The notes under the pieces were generated by a model. That model had not been told where the DNA came from. It searched no databases and saw nothing but the letters and a program-made list of their open reading frames with translations. 26,001 nucleotides of DNA from an uncultured Veillonellaceae bacterium. GTDB lineage: Bacteria; Bacillota; Negativicutes; Veillonellales; Negativicoccaceae. How positions within the stretch are numbered: the first letter of the stretch is position 1; every line of letters begins with the position of its first letter. The stretch spans positions 1 to 26,001 of the forward strand of contig USPU01000008.1 of the NCBI GenBank assembly GCA_900556745.1, written 5' to 3'. Shown here one piece after another: positions 1-9,047 of the stretch. Made by a program: the position numbers and the translations under genes.

Positions 1-2690
1 AGGTAGGAACGCGCGGCCTCCGGAGAAACATGCGCGCCGGTCGGTGACGGCCCCGCGTAAAGATACAGTTTATCCCGCGCGCGCGTCATGGCCACGTACA
101 AAAGCCGTTGCTCTTCCGCCAGCGTTTCCCGCCGTAAAATTTCACGCAGCAAATGCCAGCGCACCGTCGGGTACGTCAGATGACGCGTTGCATCGTAACG
201 AGACAACCCGATCCCGTAGCGACGATGCAATAAAAGACGCGCCTGCGTATCTTTCCGGTTAAACTCTTTGTCGATATTCGCCAAAAACACAACCGGAAAT
301 TCCAGCCCCTTGCTTTTGTGAATCGTCATAATGCGTACCGCGTCTTCGTTTTCGCCCATGGTCGACGGTACCGACAAATCCTGCTTTTGCCGCTGCAGCT
401 CTTCCAAATATTCCAAAAAGCGCGAGATCCCGCCACCGGCTCCGTCATCAAACTCGACCGCGCGCGCGTACAACGCTTCCAGATTCGCGCGCCGCAACGA
501 TCCCGACGGCAAGCCGCCGACGTACGCATGATACCCGCTTTCTTCGTAGATGCGCCGCACCAGCTGACCGATGCCGGCTTGCCGCGCCAACAACTGCCAA
601 CCGGAGAGCAAGGCGTAAAACGCTCCGACACGGCCGCGCTTTTCTTCATCGGCAAGGCGCGCAAGCCAAGCGGGCAAAACATCCCACAGCGCCGGCGCTT
701 CCTCATTGCGCAACAACGCCATTTCCGCCAGATCGCGTTCATCGCAACCGACGAGCGGCGAGCGCAACACGGCCGCCGCCTCCAAATCGCGTCGGGAATT
801 ATCGAGCCAACGTAAAAGCGAAAGCATGGTCTGCACTTCGGTCGCCGCAAAATAACCGCCGGCCTGTTCCGCGTACACGGGAATACCCGCTGAGCGCAAC
901 ACTTCGACAAAGACATCAATCCGAGACGCGACCGAACGCATCAAAACTACCGCGTCGCGCCAGCGGAACGGACGAAACGCGCCGTCATTTTCCTGCACGA
1001 CGGCCGTCTCGTGCAAATGCAACAACTCATCCGCGATTGCCTGCGCCTGCGCTTCCATCGCCGATACCGGTTCTTCCTCCGCATCATCGTCAGCGGGCGG
1101 AATATCCGCCGCGTCCGCCGTCGTTGCGTCATCGGAAGGCATGACAAAGCGCACGCTGACCGAACCGCCGACCCAGTTTTCCGGCGCGTCCGTAATCGTC
1201 CGTCCGGGAATAAACGCCGCGTTTTCATCGTAAGAAAATTCGGCGGCGGGCGGTTGCATAATCCGAGCGAATACTTCATTCACCGCGTCTAACACGGTGC
1301 GATCGCTGCGAAAGTTTTCCCGTAAATCAATGCGGCGCGAAGGCGCCTGCGCGTCTCGCGAAAAACGTTCGTACTGACCGAGAAAAATAGTCGGATCCGC
1401 CAGCCGAAAACGGTAAATACTTTGCTTGACGTCGCCCACCATGAACCGATTATCCGCGCGCGCGATCAGGCTTGCGATCAGTTCCTGCACGCCGTTCGTG
1501 TCCTGGTATTCGTCAACCATGATTTCATCGTACTCGCGGGCGAGTTCCCGCGCGATATCCGACCGCATCGGCGCCTCCGGCGTGGATTCCGGCGCGAGCA
1601 ACAGCGTGAGCGCGTAATGTTCCAAATCGCTGAAATCGATCAGGCGCTCCGATTTTTTCCACGCCGCGTACGCGGCCGCAAACGTTTCCGTCACCTTGAC
1701 GAGTGCCGTGACGAGCGGCGCGGTCGCTTGCAAATCTTCCCGCCAGGTCGCGGGCGCGGCGGCTAAAATACCTTCCGTCCAGCCCTTCAACCATGCTTTC
1801 CCGGCGTCGCGAAGTTCTTTGGCCGCCGTCTTGGCTGCTTTCGCCGCCTCGTCCTTCAGCTTGCCGCCCGGCCAACGCATCGGCGCGTAGGTCTGCGCCG
1901 CGTCATAAATCGCGTCCCAGTCTTCCCCTTCACAAAGCGCCGTCGCGGTCGCGTAATCCGCCGCCAAAACCTCCCACGCGTTTTGCAGTTGCGGGTACAA
2001 CGCCAATTCATCCAGCGCGTCCTGTAATTGCGTTCGCCATTGCGTGACGCCAGTGCGCCACTCTTCCCAAAGCGGCGTCAGATCCGCCAAGTCCGCTTCG
2101 GCATACGGCGCGGCGAGCGCCTCCAGCCACGCTTCAGGAAACGGCATGCTGCGGCTGTATTCATACAGTCGCAACACCGCGGCGCGCAGTTGCGCGTCAT
2201 TCGTTTTTGTGCGGAAAAAGTCCGCCAATTGCAAAAATTCCGGCGACGCCTCTTCATAGGCTTCAAACAGCGTCTGCTCCAAGGCTTCCAGCCGCCCGAG
2301 CGCCAACTCCTGCTCGCCACCCTGACGAAACCCCGCGTCCAAATCCAAACGGTAAAAATATTGGCGAATGATTTGCTGGCAAAACGCGTGGATCGTTGAT
2401 ATTTGCGCCGACCCCAGCAACGCCAATTGTCGATCGATGTGCGCCGAAGGCGTCGTCGCGGCGGCCGCGGCGAGCGCCGTGCCGATGCGTGTCCGCATCT
2501 CCTGCGCCGCCGCCCGCGTAAACGTCATGACGAGAATACGGGTGATGTCCGCGGGATCGTGCGGATCCAAAAGCCGCCGAATGATGCGTTCGACGAGCAC
2601 CGCCGTTTTACCTGAGCCTGCCGCGGCGGCGACCAAAAGATTTTGGCGACGACTCGTGATCGCCGCTTCCTGTTCAGTTGTCCATTGCAT
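1..2690 (-). CDS. addA: ATP-dependent helicase/nuclease subunit AddA, 3' end cut off by window edge
   Basis: AddA is the UvrD-like helicase and nuclease subunit of AddAB, which resects double-strand breaks to start recombination. About 896 codons are visible, against roughly 1,200 in the family, so the C-terminal nuclease lies outside the window. In the translated reverse strand I see Walker A GSGKT at residues 25-29, the helicase motif DEYQDTN at 393-399, motif V-like TIHKSKGLEF near 789-798, and motif VI YVAMTRARDK near 865-874. All are in one frame, so no frameshift is visible. The ATG at 2690-2688 is preceded by AAGGAG at a good distance and overlaps the addB stop by 17 bp, implying translational coupling to addB. 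The identification is firm. Confidence 0.96.
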   Translation of the reverse strand, partial: MQWTTEQEAAITSRRQNLLVAAAAGSGKTAVLVERIIRRLLDPHDPADITRILVMTFTRAAAQEMRTRIGTALAAAAATTPSAHIDRQLALLGSAQISTIHAFCQQIIRQYFYRLDLDAGFRQGGEQELALGRLEALEQTLFEAYEEASPEFLQLADFFRTKTNDAQLRAAVLRLYEYSRSMPFPEAWLEALAAPYAEADLADLTPLWEEWRTGVTQWRTQLQDALDELALYPQLQNAWEVLAADYATATALCEGEDWDAIYDAAQTYAPMRWPGGKLKDEAAKAAKTAAKELRDAGKAWLKGWTEGILAAAPATWREDLQATAPLVTALVKVTETFAAAYAAWKKSERLIDFSDLEHYALTLLLAPESTPEAPMRSDIARELAREYDEIMVDEYQDTNGVQELIASLIARADNRFMVGDVKQSIYRFRLADPTIFLGQYERFSRDAQAPSRRIDLRENFRSDRTVLDAVNEVFARIMQPPAAEFSYDENAAFIPGRTITDAPENWVGGSVSVRFVMPSDDATTADAADIPPADDDAEEEPVSAMEAQAQAIADELLHLHETAVVQENDGAFRPFRWRDAVVLMRSVASRIDVFVEVLRSAGIPVYAEQAGGYFAATEVQTMLSLLRWLDNSRRDLEAAAVLRSPLVGCDERDLAEMALLRNEEAPALWDVLPAWLARLADEEKRGRVGAFYALLSGWQLLARQAGIGQLVRRIYEESGYHAYVGGLPSGSLRRANLEALYARAVEFDDGAGGGISRFLEYLEELQRQKQDLSVPSTMGENEDAVRIMTIHKSKGLEFPVVFLANIDKEFNRKDTQARLLLHRRYGIGLSRYDATRHLTYPTVRWHLLREILRRETLAEEQRLLYVAMTRARDKLYLYAGPSPTGAHVSPEAARSY

Positions 2691-5600
2691 CGCCGGTCTC
2701 CTTTGCGACTGTCGCGGTCATTTTTTCCAGAGCTTCTTCATCATTCAAACTCGGCAAGTAGCGGTAGCGATTGCCGGCAAGCGCCGGGTCAAACCCGCAA
2801 ACCGCGCGGTACGGGCAGTACTTGCAGGCCACGTTGTCGCCTTGGCGATACGGCATAACATCGATCCGTCCCGCCAAAATTTGCGCGCTGATTTGCGGCA
2901 AAAGCGTCGCTATATACGCGACAATCAACCGCATCGCGGCCGCGTTTTCCGCCTTGGCGTCCTTGCGCAGGCTGCCGTCTTTATTAATACGAATCGGCAA
3001 AAAGGAAATTTCCTCGCCGACTTCGCTGTCGATTTTTTCTAAAATTTCGCGTTCCGAAAGGAAATAGCCCTGCGTCTGCAATTGCTGCTTGAGCGCTTTG
3101 CGAATCGTCGCGTCATCGCGCGGCGGCGCGTTCAAATCGGCGCGTTCATCCTGCACATACACATACATAATGCCCGCCGGGAGCGCTTCGCCGTCACCCC
3201 GCCGCAACGCCGCGTACAAATACGTCGCCAGCTGCAAACGCAGACCGTAGTACAAATCGCCGAGCGAAATCTTCGTATCGCCCGTTTTATAATCGATGAT
3301 CAGGTAGTACGTCTTTCCCGTTTCGGGATCGCGATAATAATCCAGCCGGTCGATCGTGCCGACCAATGTGAATTCCGTGTCGCCGATACTGCCGACCGGC
3401 AACGTGAACACTTCTTCCAAGCCGGCGGTTTGGAACGCGCCGCGTTGTGACCATTCCGCCAGACGCGTCAACGTTTCCCGTAAAGTTCGATCCAGCTGCG
3501 TACGGATGTACGAGTAAAACGGATTCGTCGCGAAGCGGTCATTTTGCACGCGCGGCGCGATAAGTTCCGCAATGGCCCGACTGCGATCGGTGATTTCCGC
3601 CGGACCGGCATCGCGAAATTCACGCGTCTGCGTCAGCAGTTCCGCACCGAATTGGTGCAATGCCGCGTGCATGTACGAACCGTAATCCGCCGGGGTCAAT
3701 TCGCCGCGCGCGGGTTCGTCCAAATGCAAACCGTAGCGCGCGAAAAAGCGGAACGGGCAGGCGCGATACATTTCAAACGCGGTGACTGAGGCGTGAAAGG
3801 TGCCTTGCGGCGCGTAGAGTTTGCGACTGAGCGCGGGACCTAACACCGCCGCCCGATTCGTATAAAACAGACTGCGCGTCCACGCGTACGCCGCGCCTTC
3901 ATGCGACGGTTGCCGCATCGCCCAGTCGTACAGGCCGAACCATTCTTCCGCGGGCGATTCTTCACGCAGCGCCTGCGGTAATCCCGCCAAACTTTGACGC
4001 GGTCGCACCCAACCATCCTCCGGACAAGAGCTGACCGCCGGATGAATGGAATCCGTCCAGCCGAGCGTGACCAAGCGTCGCAGTAAAAAGGCCGGTTCCA
4101 ACGCGCTGCCATCTTCATCGGCGCGCGCGTAACTCAGATACAGTTTTTCTTCGGCGCGCGTCCACGCCAAATATTGCCATTGCCGTTCCTGCAAAGCAAG
4201 TGTGACCGAGTCCGTGCCGAAAGCCAGGTCCAGTCGCGCCAGTTCCGTACGATCGCGATCCGACCATAAACTCAACGGTTGCGGACGCACGGGAAAGACG
4301 CCTTCATTTTGCCCGAGCACAAAGACCGCGCGCGCGTTGAGCGGGTAGCCGCGGTCAATCGTCGTGAAAGTGACGTGATCAAGCGTCGGCGGAATCAACG
4401 CGTAACTCAACTCCGCGAGCAAATCCGTCCAAATGCGCGCCACATCTCGCGCCGGCCACACTTCCGCGCCGCCGACTTCGACCCATTCATCCAAAAGCGC
4501 GTAAATGCGTTGCAAGACCTGCTGGCGGCTGCGATAAATTTCTTCCGTCAGATTTTCGCCGTGCGTTAATAATTCCGCTTCGAGCGGCAAGCGGGCGAGC
4601 AGATCATACATGACCAGCGCCACTTCACGTACGGTCGCCTTCGTTTTAAACACTTGCGCCAGCGGCGCCAGCCATTCGTTAAGCGTCGCGCGCACGCCGT
4701 TGACCCGATCCCAACGCGCCTGCTCGCGTTCCGTCACCGGCTCGGGCGCTTCCAGACGGCGAATGCGGCGATGCCGCCAGGGTTCGTCTTTCGTCCAGTC
4801 GCCGCGACCGATCGCAAACTCGCGGCAATACATTTCCAGTTCTTCCACATCGCGCGTCGCCACCGGCAGCAATCCGGTTTTCAGCAGACGCAGTACCTGC
4901 GGCGTGGTATAACCTTGCGCCGTCAAGGTCAGCGCCGCGCTTACGAAGACCGCCAACGCGTCGTGGCGCATCGCCTGCCGCCGATCCGTGAAATACGGAA
5001 TCTCGTAGCGCTCAAACGTGCGGCGCAAGCGCTCCGTATACGCGTCATGATGCCGCAGCAAAACAATGATATCGCGGTAACGGTACCCCTCTTCCCGCAC
5101 AAGCCGCTGGATTTCGGTCGCCACGGCCGCGGTCTCTTCGTTACGATTCGCCGCTTCGGTGACGCGCAAGCCGGCGACGGGGGCATCGCTTGCTTCGCCG
5201 CGGGTCACTTTTTCCGCCGCCAAACCCAGCTGTGAATGCGGCCAACGCGGTGTGTCCGTCAAACCGATTTCGGTAATCTTTGCAAACGCGTGATGCGCCG
5301 CTTCGTAAATTTTCCAGGAGCTGTGCCAAAGCGATGTCGGCGCCGTCGCCTGCAGCGGATCTTCCGGCGGCAAAAGCAACGTCATGACGGCACGTTTCGC
5401 CCGCTTCATGACCGCCTCGACAATCGTCCAGTCGCGCGGCAGAAATTCGAGAAAGCCGTCAACCCAAATCGACGCTTCGGCAAGGTATTGCGACGTTTCA
5501 ATAGCGCGCAACAGATTTTCCGTTTGCGCTTCATAATCGGGAAAATGCGCCGCCAGATACTCCTGATAGGCTTGCGCCAACAACGCCGTGTCCCGCAGTT

Positions 5601-6036
5601 TATTGCCGAGCACGGGGGTCGCTTCGTCCGCCGCCCGACGCAAATCGTCCGGCTCCAATTGGTAATGACCCAATTCCTGCAGCTGGTGATCAAACACTTC
5701 GGTGAAATGCGGTTGTCGCGCCGCGCGGGCAAGCGTCGTAAACTTGTCGCCGTGCGCAAGCAATAGGCGCCGCAAAATAATTTGCCGACCCAGCACGGAC
5801 AATCCTTTGCCGCCCTGCGTGCCCTGTTCATCAAAGATGCGATACGCGAGCCGCGCGAAACCGAGCACCTCGATATTGCCGAAACCGCGCCCCAGTAAAT
5901 ACGCGGCGAGTTCCCGTTCCACCGTGTACGTCGCCGCGTCGGGCACCAGCAAAATGCAACGCTCGAGCGGATGCGCCGCCGCGTGATCCCGTAACGCCTT
6001 GAAGCGTCCGAGCCATAATTCGATTGCGTCTGCCAT
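2674..6036 (-). CDS. addB: ATP-dependent helicase/nuclease subunit AddB
   Basis: AddB is the second subunit of the AddAB repair complex and carries a nuclease domain stapled by a 4Fe-4S cluster. The 1,120-aa product has the family's usual length. The nuclease motif IIDYKTG lies near residue 915. Four cysteines fit the iron-sulfur ligands: Cys760 (in RACPFRFFARYG) and Cys1071, Cys1074 and Cys1080 (CKYCPYRAVC). The N-terminus aligns with the family at the VPDAATYTVERELA stretch, but the preceding GRxGSGKT Walker A seen in Bacillus AddB is absent. That resembles RexB-type subunits. The ATG follows a strong AAGGAGG. The gene is first in an addB-addA unit. Identification is firm; helicase competence of this subunit is doubtful. 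Confidence 0.95.
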   Translation of the reverse strand: MADAIELWLGRFKALRDHAAAHPLERCILLVPDAATYTVERELAAYLLGRGFGNIEVLGFARLAYRIFDEQGTQGGKGLSVLGRQIILRRLLLAHGDKFTTLARAARQPHFTEVFDHQLQELGHYQLEPDDLRRAADEATPVLGNKLRDTALLAQAYQEYLAAHFPDYEAQTENLLRAIETSQYLAEASIWVDGFLEFLPRDWTIVEAVMKRAKRAVMTLLLPPEDPLQATAPTSLWHSSWKIYEAAHHAFAKITEIGLTDTPRWPHSQLGLAAEKVTRGEASDAPVAGLRVTEAANRNEETAAVATEIQRLVREEGYRYRDIIVLLRHHDAYTERLRRTFERYEIPYFTDRRQAMRHDALAVFVSAALTLTAQGYTTPQVLRLLKTGLLPVATRDVEELEMYCREFAIGRGDWTKDEPWRHRRIRRLEAPEPVTEREQARWDRVNGVRATLNEWLAPLAQVFKTKATVREVALVMYDLLARLPLEAELLTHGENLTEEIYRSRQQVLQRIYALLDEWVEVGGAEVWPARDVARIWTDLLAELSYALIPPTLDHVTFTTIDRGYPLNARAVFVLGQNEGVFPVRPQPLSLWSDRDRTELARLDLAFGTDSVTLALQERQWQYLAWTRAEEKLYLSYARADEDGSALEPAFLLRRLVTLGWTDSIHPAVSSCPEDGWVRPRQSLAGLPQALREESPAEEWFGLYDWAMRQPSHEGAAYAWTRSLFYTNRAAVLGPALSRKLYAPQGTFHASVTAFEMYRACPFRFFARYGLHLDEPARGELTPADYGSYMHAALHQFGAELLTQTREFRDAGPAEITDRSRAIAELIAPRVQNDRFATNPFYSYIRTQLDRTLRETLTRLAEWSQRGAFQTAGLEEVFTLPVGSIGDTEFTLVGTIDRLDYYRDPETGKTYYLIIDYKTGDTKISLGDLYYGLRLQLATYLYAALRRGDGEALPAGIMYVYVQDERADLNAPPRDDATIRKALKQQLQTQGYFLSEREILEKIDSEVGEEISFLPIRINKDGSLRKDAKAENAAAMRLIVAYIATLLPQISAQILAGRIDVMPYRQGDNVACKYCPYRAVCGFDPALAGNRYRYLPSLNDEEALEKMTATVAKETGDAMDN

Positions 6037-6055
6037 AGCTCCTCCTTTTCGTTTT

Positions 6056-6061
6056 ATTATA
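6056..6061 (-). promoter_or_regulatory. Extended -10 promoter candidate of addBA
   Basis: A perfect TATAAT on the minus strand is preceded by TGC, which makes an extended -10 element. No convincing -35 box is present. The predicted transcript start would leave a leader of only about 13 nt that still includes the AAGGAGG ribosome site. Confidence 0.45.
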
Positions 6062-6095
6062 GCAAAGGACGCGCGCCGCTTTTATTTTTTGCATG

Positions 6096-6119
6096 AAAAA
6101 ACCGGAGACGCGCTCCGGC
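6096..6119 (-). terminator. Intrinsic terminator of the MFS gene
   Basis: A 6-bp GC stem (CCGGAG / CTCCGG, 5-nt loop) is followed on the minus strand by a run of six T. It begins directly after the stop codon of the MFS transporter gene and ends before the addB promoter. Confidence 0.85.
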
Positions 6120-7319
6120 TTAAAAATGTTTCTGAACTTGTTTTTCGGATAATTGCGTATACACCATGGCCGTGATCAGGAAAAAAGCAATCGCGGTCGA
6201 CCAAAAGACCGAGCTCAACCCCAATGTCATCGCCAGGTAGCCGGACACCATCGGTCCGAATACGTTACCCATCAAGGAAAAACTGGACGTGACGCCGAAC
6301 GCGATACCTCGTTTTTCATCCGGCACGGAGCGCGCAATAATCGCATTCGCACTGGGCATCAAACAACCGATCGCCGCGCCGTTGAAGAAACGGAACAACC
6401 CGAGCCACCAGATATTCGGCGCGAAATATTGGGCGATGAAAAAGAGCCCCGCTAAAAATGATCCGATCAGCAGCACTTCGCGATGACTCAACCATTGGAT
6501 GATGCGTCCCATGTTGAGCGATGTCGTCGCGCTGGCGACGCCGCCGATGGCCAAAATGATCCCCGAAATACTGGCGAGCACCGTAACATCGCCCACCATG
6601 CCTTTCACGTACAACGGCAAAATCGGCCCCAAACCGGTCAACGCGAAGTTGACGAAAAATTGAATCAGCATCATCAAGCGTACAATCGGCAAAGAGAAAA
6701 AGTAACCCACATTTTTAATGATAGATTCTTTCGCCTTTTGCGGTTTCGGCTGAAAATCTTCGTGAATGCAACGGTACGTCACGAAGCACCCCAAAGCCAG
6801 CAGCGCCGCGAAGCAAAGAAACGTTTCACGATAACCGATGATATCCGCGAGAATCCCGCCGAACACCGGCCCGATCGTCGCCCCGAGGACGATTCCCGTC
6901 TGGTACGTGCCGAGCGCGTACGTCGAATATTTTTCCGGCGTGATGATCGCCACCATCGCCAAACCCGCCGCGATAAAGCCGCCCACGCAGCCTTGAATAG
7001 AGCGCAGAAGCAACAGCTGAAACGGTGTCTGAACCAATGACATCAGCGCGAGCACCACCGTAAGCGCCGCTAAAATTTGCAGTAAAATTCGTTTGTGACC
7101 TTTACGATCACCGTACGCGCCCCAATACGGATTGGCCAACGCCGCCGTAAAACTCGTCACACCCGTAATCAGACCGGCCCACATGCCGGCCGCGCCGGGA
7201 TCCGTCACCCCGAGTTCGTGTACAAATAACGGCACAAAGGAAATCAAACCGATAATGGATGTCCCCGCTAAAATCTGCACCGCGACCAAATAGTATAAAT
7301 TTTTGCGCCATAATTCCAT
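6120..7319 (-). CDS. MFS multidrug efflux transporter, MdtG-like
   Basis: This is a 399-aa integral membrane protein of the major facilitator superfamily, probably a proton-driven drug or metabolite exporter. Many hydrophobic segments alternate with short loops, as expected for 12 membrane helices. The cytoplasmic motif A is visible between helices 2 and 3 as GAYGDRKGHKR. The N-terminus (ELWRKNLYYL) and the overall pattern resemble E. coli MdtG. A longer frame opens at 7406, but I chose the ATG at 7319-7317 because AAGGAAT precedes it and the family N-terminus begins there. The substrate cannot be read from the sequence. The gene is monocistronic: a promoter lies upstream and a terminator at its stop codon. 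Confidence 0.88.
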   Translation of the reverse strand: MELWRKNLYYLVAVQILAGTSIIGLISFVPLFVHELGVTDPGAAGMWAGLITGVTSFTAALANPYWGAYGDRKGHKRILLQILAALTVVLALMSLVQTPFQLLLLRSIQGCVGGFIAAGLAMVAIITPEKYSTYALGTYQTGIVLGATIGPVFGGILADIIGYRETFLCFAALLALGCFVTYRCIHEDFQPKPQKAKESIIKNVGYFFSLPIVRLMMLIQFFVNFALTGLGPILPLYVKGMVGDVTVLASISGIILAIGGVASATTSLNMGRIIQWLSHREVLLIGSFLAGLFFIAQYFAPNIWWLGLFRFFNGAAIGCLMPSANAIIARSVPDEKRGIAFGVTSSFSLMGNVFGPMVSGYLAMTLGLSSVFWSTAIAFFLITAMVYTQLSEKQVQKHF

Positions 7320-7414
7320 CGTATTCCTTCTTTCTTCCGCGATTCTACCCATTCGTAACGATTCATTCGTTTCGTTGTATTTAGACGCATTTGATTGTAA
7401 TAACACAGATTTTT

Positions 7415-7420
7415 ATTATA
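7415..7420 (-). promoter_or_regulatory. Extended -10 promoter candidate of the MFS gene
   Basis: Perfect TATAAT with TGA directly before it on the minus strand, an extended -10. The -35 region is occupied by the stem of the upstream terminator and is poor. The leader would be about 90 nt. It contains a short inverted repeat (AACGA-TTCAT-TCGTT, near 7357) that could be an operator, though this is speculative. Confidence 0.55.
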
Positions 7421-7426
7421 TCACAA

Positions 7427-7465
7427 AAAACTGCTTCGAAAAACTTTCTTTTTCGAAGCAGTTTT
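7427..7465 (-). terminator. Intrinsic terminator of the GltD-like gene
   Basis: A perfect 17-bp inverted repeat (7427-7443 against 7449-7465) with a CTTTC loop. The GC-rich core is ACTGCTTCG. T runs lie on both sides, so it could stop transcription from either strand. It lies about 20 bp past the stop codon of the oxidoreductase gene. Confidence 0.88.
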
Positions 7466-7485
7466 CTTTGCGCATATTCATGCTT

Positions 7486-8889
7486 TTATTTCGCGGATGT
7501 ATCCGGATTCTTCGCCGCGTCTTTTTTACCTTCAGAAGCTTTTTTTGTGGCGGCGAGCTTATCCATATAAGCTGCCATGCCCTGCGCTGTCTTTTTCGCT
7601 TCACGCATCGCCAACACCACGGTCGCCGGACGGTGCACGATATCCCCCGCCGCAAATACGCCCGGCAGGTTCGTCGCGCCGTAGTACGGTTCTTTTCGCA
7701 CCTGAATATAGCCTGCGTGATCGCTATCGAGATCCGGCAGACTCGCCCGCAACAAAGTGCTCGGCACGTGCCCTACCGCGATAATCACTTTGTCCGCAGG
7801 GATTTCCTTACGCTTGCCCGTACCGTGCAGCTCGCCCAAGTCATTGATCGCCTGCTCTTCGTAGATAAAAGCGCCGACTTTTTCATGGCCCGACACGCCG
7901 ACGGGCGCCGCCAAGAATCGGAACTCGACGCCTTCCGCTGCCGCCGCTTCGTATTCCGACGGCAAACAGGCCATAAATTCCCGCGTGCGCCGATACGCGA
8001 CCGTGACTTTCCGCGCGCCCGCGCGCAACGCCGTACGCGCCGCATCCATCGCGACATTGCCCGCGCCGATCACTACCACGCGATCCTCGCGCTGAATGAC
8101 AAATTCTTCTTTCGTCAGTTGATGATCCGCCAGCGCCTGTGCCGCATGCAGCACATCCATCGCCTGCAACACGCCCGGCAGGTCATCATTTTGCAACGGC
8201 AGATCCCGCGGTTGCGTCGTGCCGACGCCGAGAAAAACGGCCTGATAGCCATCTGCCTCTAAATCCGCCAGCGTAAAATCCTTGCCGAATGTTTGGCCGC
8301 AAAGAAATTTCACGCCCATGGCGGCCAGCCGTTCCGTTTCAAAGCGCACGACCGCTTTATTGATCCGAAACGAAGGGATCCCGTGCAGCAACACGCCGCC
8401 CGGTTCCGCCGCGCTGTCGTACACGTCAATGTTGTAACCGAGTTGGCGCAAATCGTTCGCCACCGTTAACCCGGCCGGTCCGGAGCCGATGACCGCCACC
8501 CTTTCTTTTTTGCGCGGCAATCGTCGCGGCGTATTGAGCATCATGGCGTTCGCCACATCGCCGATAACGCTTTCAATCAGACCGATTTTGACCGGCTGAT
8601 GACGTCGATTTAAAATGCAGTGCCCCTGGCATTGATTTTCGTGCGGGCACACGCGTCCGCAGACGGACGGCAAATTACTGCGTTCGTTAATGATCCGAAT
8701 TGCCGCGCCGATATTACCGGCGGCCAGTTCAGTGATAAATTGAGGGATTTCATTACCGACCGGACAACCGGTCCGGCAGGTCGGACGCGGGCAATGCAAA
8801 CAACGTCGCGCCTCCACAATCGCCTGCGCCAAATCTTCCATGGTCACGCGAACCCGGTCCGTCGCCAACGGAAATACCGTAGGTTTCAT
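7486..8889 (-). CDS. NAD(P)H-dependent oxidoreductase, glutamate synthase small-subunit (GltD) family
   Basis: This 467-aa flavoprotein resembles the beta subunit of NADPH glutamate synthase and stand-alone relatives such as NfnB. Such subunits pass electrons between NAD(P)H, FAD and iron-sulfur centres. Two N-terminal cysteine clusters are visible: Cys30/33/38/42 (CLHCPRPTCRTGC) and Cys77/81/87/91 (CGRVCPHENQCQGHC). FAD-binding GSGPAG is at 135-140, and a second nucleotide-binding motif, IGAGNVAMD, lies mid-protein. The frame runs on to 8940, but that would enter the tRNA gene. The ATG at 8889-8887 with GGGAGG upstream is the better start. The C-terminal ~25 residues are Lys/Ala-rich. No glutamate synthase large subunit is in the window, so the partner and substrate are unknown. 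Confidence 0.88.
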   Translation of the reverse strand: MKPTVFPLATDRVRVTMEDLAQAIVEARRCLHCPRPTCRTGCPVGNEIPQFITELAAGNIGAAIRIINERSNLPSVCGRVCPHENQCQGHCILNRRHQPVKIGLIESVIGDVANAMMLNTPRRLPRKKERVAVIGSGPAGLTVANDLRQLGYNIDVYDSAAEPGGVLLHGIPSFRINKAVVRFETERLAAMGVKFLCGQTFGKDFTLADLEADGYQAVFLGVGTTQPRDLPLQNDDLPGVLQAMDVLHAAQALADHQLTKEEFVIQREDRVVVIGAGNVAMDAARTALRAGARKVTVAYRRTREFMACLPSEYEAAAAEGVEFRFLAAPVGVSGHEKVGAFIYEEQAINDLGELHGTGKRKEIPADKVIIAVGHVPSTLLRASLPDLDSDHAGYIQVRKEPYYGATNLPGVFAAGDIVHRPATVVLAMREAKKTAQGMAAYMDKLAATKKASEGKKDAAKNPDTSAK

Positions 8890-8907
8890 AATGCCTCCCG
8901 AAATCGT

Positions 8908-8983
8908 TGGTGCGCCCAAGATGATTCGAACATCCGACACGCGGTTTAGGAAACCGCTGCTCTATCCCCTGAGCTATGGGCGC
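8908..8983 (-). tRNA. tRNA-Arg (anticodon CCU)
   Basis: A 76-nt cloverleaf on the minus strand. The acceptor stem is GCGCCCA / TGGGCGC, followed by discriminator A and an encoded CCA. The anticodon arm GCGGT-TTCCTAA-ACCGC places CCT at the anticodon, which reads AGG (Arg). The T arm contains GTTCGAATC. The 3' end lies only 18 nt before the ATG of the GltD-like gene. Confidence 0.95.
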
Positions 8984-9004
8984 ATGCTAAATATCACTGT
9001 AGCC

Positions 9005-9033
9005 GCCGCCCCGCGAACCATGTCGCGGACGGC
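9005..9033 (-). other. GC-rich hairpin between ychF and tRNA-Arg
   Basis: The arms GCCG..CCGCGA and TCGCGG.CGGC pair with a small internal loop and a 6-nt terminal loop. No T run follows on the minus strand, so it is not a convincing intrinsic terminator. It could be a processing or stabilising structure, or a weak terminator after ychF. Confidence 0.4.
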
Positions 9034-9047
9034 GCAGTTAATTTTAC

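Noticed and set aside
6823..6835. GTTTCACGATAAC in the MFS gene as a further parS
   Set aside because: Only the left half matches; the palindrome is broken. The same holds for GGTTTCACGAAAA near 18650.
7559..7567. TTATCCATA as a DnaA box
   Set aside because: One imperfect match inside a coding region with no cluster of boxes or AT-rich unwinding element; the origin is expected outside the window.
7303..8262. Long plus-strand open frame (319 codons) opposite the MFS and GltD-like genes
   Set aside because: It is antisense to two well-supported genes, is rich in Arg/His as expected of a shadow of GC-rich codons, and crosses their terminator.
9005..9033. Hairpin after ychF as a firm intrinsic terminator
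   Set aside because: No T run follows on the minus strand, so it is listed only as a hairpin.
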